Shown here: piece by piece, positions 24,993-33,068 of the stretch | Position numbering within the stretch: the first letter of the stretch is position 1 | How the letters are laid out: every line of letters begins with the position of its first letter | Origin: Terriglobia bacterium | Lineage (GTDB): Bacteria; Pseudomonadota; Alphaproteobacteria; Acetobacterales; Acetobacteraceae | Length of the DNA: 61,737 nucleotides | Assembly: GCA_023511585.1 (NCBI GenBank) | Contig: JAIMBF010000009.1 | Span: forward strand, 1 to 61,737 | Reading direction: 5' to 3' | Program-made: the position numbers and the translations under genes | The notes under the pieces: generated by a model | Told to the model about the DNA's origin: nothing | Database searches by the model: none | Seen by the model: the letters and a program-made list of their open reading frames with translations, nothing else

Positions 24993-25034
24993 TTGCGCTG
25001 CATCAAAGCAACAGCTGGCGGGCCTTGATATGAA
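24993..25034 (+). promoter_or_regulatory. Predicted FixK/FNR-class promoter of hsp20
   Basis: TTGCGCTGCATCAA (24993-25006) matches TTG[A/C]-N6-[T/G]CAA. TATGAA (25029-25034) lies with its centre 32 bases downstream, the spacing of a class II FNR/FixK-dependent promoter. Initiation is expected near 25041, giving a leader of about 37 bases. This is the best-organised of the boxes in the window. Confidence 0.65.
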
Positions 25035-25077
25035 AAATCTTTCATGCGCTTCGACCGAGTGAGAAGGAGACGCCTGC

Positions 25078-25593
25078 ATGCCGAATACCTCCATTCCGAT
25101 AACCCATCCGGTGCCGGCGGAGGTCCCTCCTGCGCATGCGCCCGGGATCTGGTATGCGTTTCGCGCCGAGATGGACCGGTTGTTTGATCGGCTCGCTTCT
25201 TTTCTGGGATGGGCTCCGGTTTCGAGAGCCCATTTCGAGAGCACGTTCGATATCGCCGCTCCCGTTGTCGATATTACGGAAGATGATAGCGCATTCAAAT
25301 TAACCGCGGAATTTCCGGGTATGACCGAGAAGGATATCGAGGTTCTGCTTTCCGGAGATACGTTAACCATCAGGGGGGAAAAGCGCGAGGAGCGAGAGGA
25401 AAAACAGAAAAACTACCATCTCTCTGAGCGTGTTTATGGAGAATTCCGGCGCTCCTTTTTCTTACCCGAAGGGGTGGAGCGCGAGAAAATCGTGGCGGAG
25501 TTTGCCAACGGCGTCCTTACCGTGACGCTTCCGAAAAGCGCTCAAGCAAAGCCAAAGCAGATCGAAGTCAAGCCCACATCGCAAACTTCATAA
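25078..25593 (+). CDS. Small heat-shock protein (Hsp20/alpha-crystallin family)
   Basis: A 171-residue ATP-independent holdase chaperone. The alpha-crystallin domain runs from about residue 60 (APVVDITEDDSAFKLTAEFPG) to about 155 (FANGVLTVTLPK), with the family's A.F.NGVL..TLPK ending. The N-terminal arm is longer than in minimal Hsp20 and contains a Trp/Phe-rich stretch (MDRLFDRLASFLGW). Start ATG at 25078 follows GAAGGAG. It begins a two-gene operon with the hypothetical gene 25 bases downstream, and has a FixK-type promoter. Hsp20 genes are classic members of low-oxygen regulons in alphaproteobacteria. Confidence 0.94.
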   Translation: MPNTSIPITHPVPAEVPPAHAPGIWYAFRAEMDRLFDRLASFLGWAPVSRAHFESTFDIAAPVVDITEDDSAFKLTAEFPGMTEKDIEVLLSGDTLTIRGEKREEREEKQKNYHLSERVYGEFRRSFFLPEGVEREKIVAEFANGVLTVTLPKSAQAKPKQIEVKPTSQTS

Positions 25594-25618
25594 GAAGAGA
25601 TATCGAGGAGCAAACACT

Positions 25619-26239
25619 ATGGTCGGTATAACCCTCTCACCGGAACAAATCCGCCAGGCCCCGCCGGAAGTCCGCCGTTGGCTGAGTGCCCAAATCGCGA
25701 GCACGCTCGGGCTTTATGAAGGCGAGTCCTTGCCTCAACCGCCGGAGCGGCACTTGGTTGCCTGCACTTTGGAAGAAGCGCGCGCCGTACTTTCCCTCAT
25801 TCAGGGGCATTTGGCGGTTGTGAACGTCTTTTTCGAGCTGAGCCGGGATCCCGTGGCTGTTTTGCCGCAAGGCATAAGGGTTCTTCGGCTTGAAGATATG
25901 CTGCGACACAGCCGGCTGACTGCTCTTGATCAGTTGCTTGCAAGTCTCGAAATTCTTAACAACGCCGTGCAGCGCGTGCGCGGAGAGCCGGAGGCTACCC
26001 TAACCGCCGTGCATAACGAGGGTTATTGCCTTGTTGCCGATGTCACCGCGCGGAGTATCTCGATCCTTTGGGAAGAATTCCTGGGCACGCACGAACGCGC
26101 CCGCCGGGAGCTTGCCTCCCCAATGCCGAACTCGCCTGCCGGAGCCGCGGTCTTCCCGTCCCAGCCTCCAGGGGAAGGGTTGAGAAGCCCATCTTCGCCG
26201 CTTGCAAACCCCGAGGCTTCCCTCGGCTCTTTCGATTGA
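25619..26239 (+). CDS. Hypothetical protein co-transcribed with hsp20
   Basis: Unrecognised 206-residue soluble protein. It opens with MVGITLSPEQIRQAPPEVRRWL, followed by predicted helices (TLEEARAVLSLIQGHLAVVNVFFEL), and ends in a Ser/Pro-rich, probably disordered tail (PSQPPGEGLRSPSSPLANPE). The ATG at 25619 has GAGGAG upstream and lies 25 bases after the Hsp20 stop, so the two are almost certainly one transcript. No catalytic motif, signal peptide or membrane segment is seen. A partner or client-handling role beside Hsp20 under low oxygen is only a guess. Confidence 0.8.
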   Translation: MVGITLSPEQIRQAPPEVRRWLSAQIASTLGLYEGESLPQPPERHLVACTLEEARAVLSLIQGHLAVVNVFFELSRDPVAVLPQGIRVLRLEDMLRHSRLTALDQLLASLEILNNAVQRVRGEPEATLTAVHNEGYCLVADVTARSISILWEEFLGTHERARRELASPMPNSPAGAAVFPSQPPGEGLRSPSSPLANPEASLGSFD

Positions 26240-26258
26240 TGTGCTCTCGGGTTTCCGG

Positions 26259-26486
26259 TTATCTCTCGGCGCTTTCCCAACGCGGAACCCATACCCCGCC
26301 GACTTTGGTATAACGCCGCTTCACGGCGCCCCAAGCGATGCGATGGACTGCCGCTTCATCCACCGTGCCGGAGGCAGCGCGTTGTTGCCAAGCGTTATTG
26401 AACGCTGCCCGATAAATATCTTGTGCGTGGGGCGGCAAAGCACGCCGAACCGAGAGCGGAAGGTCTTCGTTGCGGTCATATGGCAT
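26259..26486 (-). CDS. chaB: ChaB family protein
   Basis: A 75-residue protein with the full ChaB pattern: MPYDRNEDLPLSVRRALPPH at the start, HAQDIYRAAFNNAW in the middle, and HRIAWGAVKRRYTK followed by a tryptophan near the end. The start at 26486 (GGAG nine bases upstream) gives the normal family length; a frame to 26522 adds 12 atypical residues. ChaB is described as a regulator of the ChaA cation antiporter, but in many genomes it travels without chaA, as here, and its function is open. It converges with the hypothetical gene of the hsp20 operon. Confidence 0.92.
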   Translation of the reverse strand: MPYDRNEDLPLSVRRALPPHAQDIYRAAFNNAWQQRAASGTVDEAAVHRIAWGAVKRRYTKVGGVWVPRWESAER

Positions 26487-26687
26487 GGCGGATTCTCCGA
26501 TCAATATGCAAACTGGCGCCAAAATGGCATGCCCGGATGCTTATATCGAAAGCAAGCGCCGATATCGGAGGAAACATGAGAGAACTTGCCTCTTCTTGAG
26601 GCATAGGGCAATCTCTCCTTGGCATAAGTCGTTCTGAAACTCCCATCCCAGCCAAATTTATTCCGAGTTGCCGAGAACGAGAACAAA

Positions 26688-28187
26688 ATGGGAACTATGC
26701 AATATCCCGTGCTGGATGCAGCCTTCGATGGAATTATTTTAACCGATGGCGATGGAAATATTCGCCTTGTCAATGCGGCCGTGCGACGGATGTTTGGGTA
26801 TTCTGCCGGAGAATTGGAAGGCCGGGAGCTTGGGGTTCTCTTAGCGCCGCGGGATGCTGCCACCTACAGCCGCACCTTTGCCGGGGCGCGCTCCATGCAA
26901 GCCGCCGACGCGCTCGGCATCAGCCGGCAAATGACAGGCCGCCGGCGTGACGGAACTCATTTCCCTCTGGAAATGGCGCTCACGGAGCTTTCGGCAGATA
27001 GCGGGCGGTTCTTTCTTGCCATTTTGCGCGATGTGACGGACCGCATACCGGCGGAGGTCGCGCTCGCGGAAACCGAAGAATGGCTGCGGTCACTGCTCTC
27101 TACGGCGCCCGACGGCATTATCGTAATTGACGAACATGCCATAATCCAATCGTTTTCCGGCGCAGCGGCAAGAATGTTCGGGTATGATCCGCAAGAAATC
27201 ATCGGCAAAAGCCTTAATATTTTAATGCCCGAGCCGTATCGGTCGCAGCACGACCGCTACATCGCTCGGTATTTGGAAACGGGCGAGCGACATATTATCG
27301 GGATAAGCCGCATCGTTGTGGGGCAACGCGCCGACGGAACGATCTTCCCGTTAGAGCTGAACGTCGGGGAGATGTTTCCCGGCGGCAAGAGAATGTTCAC
27401 GGGGTTCTTACGTGATTTGACGGAGGTGCAGCGTAAGGAATTGCGGTTGCAAGATTTGCAGGCGGCACTTTTGCATGCTTCGCGCTTTTCCACCGTAGGC
27501 CGCATGTCTTCAACTTTGGCACACGAGATCAACCAGCCGCTTGCGGCCGTTGCCAATTATACTCAGGCGGCACTCCAAATACTGCAACGCGTCGAAGGCA
27601 AAGAAGCGGCGCGTGCACGAGAAATACTGGAAAAGGCGATTGCACAAACCGCGCGGGCAGGAAACATTATTCGGCATTTGCGTGAATTTCTCACGCGCCG
27701 GGAAATGACGCGCCGCTCGGAAGATCTGAATCAGATCGTGCAGGAAGCAAGCGCGCTCGCTCTGATTGGGGCCGGCGAACACGATGTGCGTGTTCATTTC
27801 GATTTGGAACCGACAGCGCCCAAGGTTTGGGTCGACAAAGTCCAAATCCAGCAGGTAGTCATGAACCTTGTCAGCAATGCTATCGAAGCGGTGCAGGCTT
27901 GGCCGAAGCGGGAAATCACCATTGCCACCGAGGTCGACAAACAACAAGGGGTAGCAAAAGTCTGCGTTATCGATACCGGGCCGGGACTGGCGCCGGAAGT
28001 CGGGGCGCGGTTGTTTCAGCCTTTCGTGTCCACCAAACCGCAGGGTATGGGGCTCGGGCTGTCGATTTGTCGCGAAATTATGGAAGCGCATGGCGGCCAG
28101 CTTCATGTTGAGACATTGCCAACGTCCGGTACGCGGGCGTGCGCAACCATGCCGTTAGCCGAAGAGGACGACGATGCCGGAGAATGA
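26688..28187 (+). CDS. fixL: FixL-like haem-PAS oxygen-sensing histidine kinase 2
   Basis: A soluble 499-residue sensor kinase with two PAS domains (about 5-120 and 130-248), phospho-acceptor His279 in LAHEINQPL, and an ATPase domain ending MGLGLSICREIMEAHGG. The haem PAS is very close to FixL: proximal His188 in RSQHDRYIARY, His202 at the position of FixL His214, and distal Arg208 in IIGISR, spaced 20 residues from His188 exactly as His200-Arg220. It lacks transmembrane segments, like Bradyrhizobium FixL. Its end overlaps the FixJ start by 14 bases, so this is the cognate kinase. The ribosome-binding site is weak; ATG 26697 is an alternative start. Confidence 0.93.
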   Translation: MGTMQYPVLDAAFDGIILTDGDGNIRLVNAAVRRMFGYSAGELEGRELGVLLAPRDAATYSRTFAGARSMQAADALGISRQMTGRRRDGTHFPLEMALTELSADSGRFFLAILRDVTDRIPAEVALAETEEWLRSLLSTAPDGIIVIDEHAIIQSFSGAAARMFGYDPQEIIGKSLNILMPEPYRSQHDRYIARYLETGERHIIGISRIVVGQRADGTIFPLELNVGEMFPGGKRMFTGFLRDLTEVQRKELRLQDLQAALLHASRFSTVGRMSSTLAHEINQPLAAVANYTQAALQILQRVEGKEAARAREILEKAIAQTARAGNIIRHLREFLTRREMTRRSEDLNQIVQEASALALIGAGEHDVRVHFDLEPTAPKVWVDKVQIQQVVMNLVSNAIEAVQAWPKREITIATEVDKQQGVAKVCVIDTGPGLAPEVGARLFQPFVSTKPQGMGLGLSICREIMEAHGGQLHVETLPTSGTRACATMPLAEEDDDAGE

Positions 28188-28821
28188 ATGGATACACGTT
28201 GTTGACGATGACGCCGCAGTAAGGGATTCTCTTGAGGTTCTGTTAGAGACGAACGGCTATTCTGTCCGCACGTATTCTTCCGGTTTGGCGTTGCTCAAAA
28301 GCCCTCCGCAAAACGGGTGCGTGCTGCTGGATGTGCGCATGCCGGATCTCGACGGGGTTGCGGTCTTGGAGCGCCTGCGCGCTCAGGGCGTTTCGGTTCC
28401 GGTCATCATGATCACCGGGCACGGCGATGTCTCCCTCGCAGTACGGGCCATGAAGGCAGGAGCGGTCGATTTCATTGAAAAACCCTTCGATCAAAATGCT
28501 ATTTTGGAAAGCATTCGCTCTGCGCTCGCCTCGGCTGCTCCGGCGCCGGTAACAAGGCCGGAGGCGGTAGAGCGCCTTGGGCAACTCACCCCTCGCGAGC
28601 GCGAAGTGCTTCACGGGCTTATCGCCGGCTTGCCCAATAAGGCGATTGCCTTGGAACTCGGGATCAGCCCGCGCACCGTTGAAATTCATCGTGCGAGAGT
28701 GATGGAAAAAACCGGAGCACGCAACTTGCCGGAACTTGTTCGACTTGGCATTGCCGCGGGAATCGAACCCGTAATTTCGAGTGCGGAAGGTCATTCGAAA
28801 CGGAGCTTCTCCGAGAGGTAA
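28174..28821 (+). CDS. fixJ: FixJ-family response regulator
   Basis: A 215-residue two-domain regulator. The receiver (1-120) has VVDDDAAVRDSL, phospho-acceptor Asp53 in LLDVRMPD, the switch Thr in MITGHGD and Lys in EKPFDQ. A LuxR-type helix-turn-helix follows (LTPREREVLHGLIAGLPNKAIA...SPRTVEIHRARVMEK), characteristic of FixJ. Translationally coupled to the upstream FixL-like kinase. In rhizobia FixJ-P activates fixK, whose product binds TTGA-N6-TCAA boxes like those in this window; fixK itself is not in the window. Confidence 0.95.
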   Translation: MPENEWIHVVDDDAAVRDSLEVLLETNGYSVRTYSSGLALLKSPPQNGCVLLDVRMPDLDGVAVLERLRAQGVSVPVIMITGHGDVSLAVRAMKAGAVDFIEKPFDQNAILESIRSALASAAPAPVTRPEAVERLGQLTPREREVLHGLIAGLPNKAIALELGISPRTVEIHRARVMEKTGARNLPELVRLGIAAGIEPVISSAEGHSKRSFSER

Positions 28822-28936
28822 TAGAATTCACAAATCCGGAAAGTGCCGTTTATTGCTGTTGGGCAAATTGCCAGACTTGACGAAAGCGCCTCCGTCATGA
28901 ACCTTTCGAAGGAAAGTTCGAAGGGCAGGAAGGACG

Positions 28937-29941
28937 ATGACCGAAATTCAAAGTATGCGTCACGTGGCGGTGGAGCAGCCCGGCGGCCCCGAGGTCTTGC
29001 GCGTGGTATCGGGGCCGGTGCCGACCCCGGGGGCGGGCGAAGTGTTGATTCACGTTCTCGCGGCAGGGGTCAACCGGCCGGATGTGCTTCAGCGACAGGG
29101 GCGCTATCCACCGCCACCCGGGGCAAGCCCGATTCTGGGGCTTGAAGTGGCCGGTGAGATCGTGAAATTGGGCGCAGGCGTGGAGCGATGGAAAGTCGGC
29201 GATCGGGTGACTGCATTGGCCAATGGCGGCGGATATGCCGAATTCTGCGCCGTTCCTGCCGCACAATGTCTGCCCTGGCCGCGCGGGTTTGACGCTATTC
29301 AATCGGCCGCATTGCCGGAGACCTTCTTTACCGTTTGGGCGAACCTCTTCGAACTGGGAGAGCTTAAAGCGGGCGAAACTGCGCTGGTGCATGGCGGATC
29401 AAGCGGCATCGGCACAACGGCAATTCAGTTGGGCCGCGCATTCGGGGCCGGCATCTACGTCACAGCGGGAACGGAGGAAAAGTGTGAAGCTTGTGTGCGT
29501 TTGGGCGCGGTTGCGGCGATAAACTATCGCACGCAGGATTTCGCACAAGAAATAAAACGACTGACCGAGGGTGCCGGCGTGGATGTGGTTTTGGATATGG
29601 TCGGCGGGCCTTACGCCGAGCGAAATATCCGCTGTTTAAAGGCCAAGGGCCGGTTGGTGCTTATTGCATTTTTGGGCGGCTCGACGGTCGAACATTTTGA
29701 TCTTCTCCCCGTTATGACGCGGCGGCTGAAGATCACCGGTTCCACCATGCGACCGCGCACGACCGCCGAAAAAGGGGCGATTGCCGCGGCGTTGCAGGAG
29801 CATGTTTGGCCGCTTTTGGAAGCCGGGAAATGTGCGCCGGTCATCCATGCCGTCTTTCCGCTTGCCGAAGCCGCTGCGGCGCATCGCCTGATGGAAAGCG
29901 GGGCGCATATCGGCAAAATAGTTTTGCGGGTCGCCGATTGA
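28937..29941 (+). CDS. NAD(P)H:quinone oxidoreductase (zinc-free MDR, PIG3/QOR type)
   Basis: A 334-residue cytoplasmic medium-chain reductase. The N-terminal GroES-like part contains [18 protein letters not shown], characteristic of the TP53I3/PIG3-type quinone reductases. The Rossmann part has [15 protein letters not shown] for NADPH binding, and structural-zinc cysteines are absent. It probably reduces quinones or enoyl-type substrates using NADPH. ATG 28937 follows GGAAGGACG. Its last bases overlap a TTG start of the EamA exporter, so the two form an operon that may continue to the hydrolase. Confidence 0.92.
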   Translation: MTEIQSMRHVAVEQPGGPEVLRVVSGPVPTPGAGEVLIHVLAAGVNRPDVLQRQGRYPPPPGASPILGLEVAGEIVKLGAGVERWKVGDRVTALANGGGYAEFCAVPAAQCLPWPRGFDAIQSAALPETFFTVWANLFELGELKAGETALVHGGSSGIGTTAIQLGRAFGAGIYVTAGTEEKCEACVRLGAVAAINYRTQDFAQEIKRLTEGAGVDVVLDMVGGPYAERNIRCLKAKGRLVLIAFLGGSTVEHFDLLPVMTRRLKITGSTMRPRTTAEKGAIAAALQEHVWPLLEAGKCAPVIHAVFPLAEAAAAHRLMESGAHIGKIVLRVAD

Positions 29942-30870
29942 GTAAAACATTCGGCCCATCGCGCGCAACGGCGGAGTTCCGCGGCGAGTTCGATGTACCT
30001 ATCTCTGGGCTGGCAGCGCTCGGCGGAGCCGTGCTTCTCTTCGGCACGAATTGGCCTTTGACCAAAATCGCTTTGGCGGGAGGGGCCGGGCCGCTTTGGT
30101 TTGCCGAAGGGCGCATGGCCCTGTCCGCTCTGATCAGCATGGTTTTGCTCGCCGTGTTGGGCCGCCTGAAATGGCCTGGCAAGCGCGATCTCCCGGCCTT
30201 GCTCAGCGTTGGTCTTTTTCAACTTGCCGCCTTTATGGCGCTTGCCCATGCCGGGCTGGCTTGGGTGCCGGCGGGACGAACCTCCATTCTCTCAAACGCG
30301 ACTTCTCTCTTCGTCGCACCGCTGGCGTTCTTTCTGTTGCGGGAGCCCATCTCCACATCACAGATCGTTGCGCTGGGCCTGGGGCTTGGAGGTGTTGCGG
30401 TGATGCTGGGCCCTTGGGCGATCAATTGGGCAGCGCCCGGGGTTCTGCTCGGCCACATTTTCCTACTTGCAGCGGCGTTTTGTTGGGCAGTGGCGATCGT
30501 GACCGTGCGGCGCTACCCGCCGCGGCTTTCCATGTTGGAAATTCTGCCCTGGTGCTTTGGGCTGGCCACGCTTGTGCTCCTGCCGCGCGTTCTTTTCGAA
30601 GCCCCCGGCCATTGGGGCGCGAAAGGATACGCGGCAGTTCTGATCGTGGGCCTCATCGGCGGGCCGTTTGGCACATGGTGTGTGATGCAGGCGGCCGCCA
30701 CGCTCCCGGCGATTGTTTCTTCCGTCGGATTTCTGGCAACGCCGATCGTGGGGCTTTTGCTCGCGACATTCTGGTTGGGCGAACCTCTGCACGCGGATTT
30801 GGTCGTGGGCGGCTTGCTGATCTTAAGCGGCGTCGGCGTCGTTGCTTGGCCGAAGCGGCGGCGATCGTAG
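29938..30870 (+). CDS. EamA/DMT-family transporter
   Basis: About 310 residues with ten hydrophobic segments in two EamA repeats ([17 protein letters not shown] and [18 protein letters not shown] open the halves). These are drug/metabolite exporters of the inner membrane; the substrate cannot be predicted. No ATG lies near the expected N-terminus. The in-frame TTG at 29938, overlapping the quinone reductase stop (TTGA), is the best start, giving [10 protein letters not shown] as N-terminus. The ATG at 29806 would overlap the preceding gene by 136 bases. Confidence 0.85.
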   Translation: MSKTFGPSRATAEFRGEFDVPISGLAALGGAVLLFGTNWPLTKIALAGGAGPLWFAEGRMALSALISMVLLAVLGRLKWPGKRDLPALLSVGLFQLAAFMALAHAGLAWVPAGRTSILSNATSLFVAPLAFFLLREPISTSQIVALGLGLGGVAVMLGPWAINWAAPGVLLGHIFLLAAAFCWAVAIVTVRRYPPRLSMLEILPWCFGLATLVLLPRVLFEAPGHWGAKGYAAVLIVGLIGGPFGTWCVMQAAATLPAIVSSVGFLATPIVGLLLATFWLGEPLHADLVVGGLLILSGVGVVAWPKRRRS

Positions 30871-30892
30871 GGCAGAACAATCGTAGGATACG

Positions 30893-31660
30893 ATGGTGCA
30901 ATTGCATACCATTGCGCGCGGCGAGGGGGATCCGGTTGTGTTGCTGCACGGCCTGTTCGGCTCTGCGCGAAACTTCGGCACGGTGCAAAAGCGCCTTTCC
31001 TTGCATTGGCGCGTATTGGCCATGGATTTGCGCAATCATGGCGAAAGCCCTCATGCTCCGGGAATGGATTATGCAACGCTTGCGGAAGACGTAAGAGAAA
31101 CGCTCGTTGCGCTGAACGCATTGCCGTGTGCGCTGATCGGGCATTCCATGGGCGGAAAAACGGCAATGCGGCTGGCTTTAGAACATCCGCACCTGATTTC
31201 ACGGTTGATCGTAGGCGACATTGCGCCGGTTGCGTATCCGCCGCGTCATCATGCCGAAATCGCCGCAATGTTGCGTTTGCCTTTGCGCCCGGGGCTTACG
31301 CGCGCGGAAGCGGATAAGCAGCTTGCCGCTTCGATCGAAGATCCTGCTTTGCGCGGGTTTCTGCTACAAAATCTTCGCTTCAACACGGTGCCTTACTGGC
31401 GGATCGGCCTTGCCGAAATCGCATCGTCTCTCTCCGAGATCGAATCCTGGCCGCCAGTACCCGATGCTTCCCGTTATGAGGGGCCGACACTTTTTGTCAT
31501 CGGCGGACATTCTTCCTATGTGCAGCCATCTCACCGGCCTCTCATCCGCCAACTCTTCCCGTCGGCACGTTTTGTCACCATCAAACGCGCCGGCCATTGG
31601 CTGCACGCGGACGATCCGGAAACATTTCTGGCAGTGGTAGAGGCTTTTCTGGCTTCCTAA
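30893..31660 (+). CDS. Alpha/beta-fold hydrolase (YbfF-like esterase)
   Basis: A 255-residue cytoplasmic hydrolase. The oxyanion region is LLHGLFGSARNF, the nucleophile elbow GHSMGGKTA carries the catalytic Ser, and GHWLHADDP near the C-terminus supplies the catalytic His. This pattern, including RNHGESPH, matches the YbfF acyl-CoA esterase group. It starts 22 bases after the EamA gene on the same strand and ends five bases before the convergent thiolase. An acyl-thioesterase or ester-cleaving role next to beta-oxidation genes is reasonable but inferred. Confidence 0.92.
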   Translation: MVQLHTIARGEGDPVVLLHGLFGSARNFGTVQKRLSLHWRVLAMDLRNHGESPHAPGMDYATLAEDVRETLVALNALPCALIGHSMGGKTAMRLALEHPHLISRLIVGDIAPVAYPPRHHAEIAAMLRLPLRPGLTRAEADKQLAASIEDPALRGFLLQNLRFNTVPYWRIGLAEIASSLSEIESWPPVPDASRYEGPTLFVIGGHSSYVQPSHRPLIRQLFPSARFVTIKRAGHWLHADDPETFLAVVEAFLAS

Positions 31661-31664
31661 GCGT

Positions 31665-32867
31665 TCAGGTGCGCTCAAGGAGCATGGCAATTCCCTGGCC
31701 GACGCCGATGCACATGGTTGCAATGGCGCGCTTTTGTTGACGCACCTCTAGCGCGTTGACCGCCGTGAGCGCAAGGCGAGCGCCCGACATGCCAAGCGGA
31801 TGGCCAAGCGCGATTGCGCCGCCGTGCGGGTTCACATGTTCGGCATCGTCGGGGAGGCCGAGTTGGCGAAGCACGGCCAGCGCCTGGCTGGCAAACGCTT
31901 CGTTCAACTCAATCACATCCACATCCCGAAGATTGAGTGAGGTTTTGGCAAGCAGCTTGCGCGTTGCGGGCGCAGGCCCGATGCCCATAATGCGGGGCTC
32001 GACCCCTGCGGTTGCCATGGCAATAACGCGGGCGCGCGGGGTGAGCCCGTAGCGTTGCACGGCTTTTTCGCTTGCAAGCAACAGAGCCGCCGCCCCGTCA
32101 TTCACGCCGGAGGCATTGCCCGCGGTAACGGTGCCGGGTTCGCGAAACGGCGTTTTCAGCTTGGCCAGGCCTTCCAGGGTTGTTTCCGGGCGGGGATGTT
32201 CGTCGACTGCGACAATCTGGGTTCCCTTGCGGGTCTTAATTTCCACAGGCGCGATCTCGCGTGCGAAAAACCCCCGCTCTTGCGCAGCTTTGGTGCGTTG
32301 TTGGCTGCGATACGCAAATGCATCCTGATCGGCGCGGGAAATTTGAAATTCTTCGGCCACGTTTTCGGCGGTTTCGGGCATCGAGTCGATGCCGTATTGT
32401 TCTTTCATAATCGCGTTGACAAAGCGCCAACCGATGGTGGTATCGTAAATTTCGGCATTGCGCGAAAACGCCTCGGTGCTTTTGCCCATGACGAAAGGCG
32501 CGCGGGTCATGCTTTCCACCCCGCCAGCCAAGACCAAATCCGCTTCCCCGCAGCGAATCATGCGTGCGGCGGTGCCCACGGCATCCAGCCCCGAGCCGCA
32601 GAGGCGGTTGATCGTTGCGCCAGGGGCGCTCGGCGGAAACCCGGCAAGCAGCAGCGCCATCCGCGCAACATTGCGATTGTCTTCGCCAGCCTGATTGGCG
32701 CAGCCCATGTAACAATCATCCAGTGCTTCCCAATCCACATTCGGGTTGCGGGCCTTCAGCACGCGCAGCGGATAGGCCGCGAGATCATCCGTACGCATAT
32801 CTTTCAAGGCCCCGGCATAGCGCCCGATGGGCGTGCGCACGAAATCGCAGATAAAAGCCTCGGCCAT
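31665..32867 (-). CDS. Acetyl-CoA acyltransferase, PcaF/PaaJ-like thiolase
   Basis: A 400-residue thiolase. The acylated Cys is in [14 protein letters not shown], the His base in [14 protein letters not shown] and the second Cys in TMCIGVGQG. The stretches [27 protein letters not shown] and DTTIGWRF are typical of 3-oxoadipyl-CoA thiolases (PcaF/PaaJ) of aromatic catabolism, though such enzymes can also act on fatty acyl chains. The start at 32867 has AAGGAG six bases upstream; the ATG two codons earlier overlaps that site. Transcribed divergently from the beta-oxidation operon at 33069, with about 200 bases between. Confidence 0.9.
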   Translation of the reverse strand: MAEAFICDFVRTPIGRYAGALKDMRTDDLAAYPLRVLKARNPNVDWEALDDCYMGCANQAGEDNRNVARMALLLAGFPPSAPGATINRLCGSGLDAVGTAARMIRCGEADLVLAGGVESMTRAPFVMGKSTEAFSRNAEIYDTTIGWRFVNAIMKEQYGIDSMPETAENVAEEFQISRADQDAFAYRSQQRTKAAQERGFFAREIAPVEIKTRKGTQIVAVDEHPRPETTLEGLAKLKTPFREPGTVTAGNASGVNDGAAALLLASEKAVQRYGLTPRARVIAMATAGVEPRIMGIGPAPATRKLLAKTSLNLRDVDVIELNEAFASQALAVLRQLGLPDDAEHVNPHGGAIALGHPLGMSGARLALTAVNALEVRQQKRAIATMCIGVGQGIAMLLERT

Positions 32868-33068
32868 GGTCATCTCCTTTGTCGGCGGAACGGACGATCG
32901 CTCGCCGGCGTTATTACTCTGCTCTCACGGAATGCGGCAAGGTCCGGCAAAGGGGAACGTCATTTACGGCAGCCATACCCTGCTCCGGCAACGGTTGATC
33001 TTCGGCGCGGATCGGTTCAAGTAAAGGCAATTTCGAGGCTCAAACACGTGCCGCCGCCAGGGGGGAAC

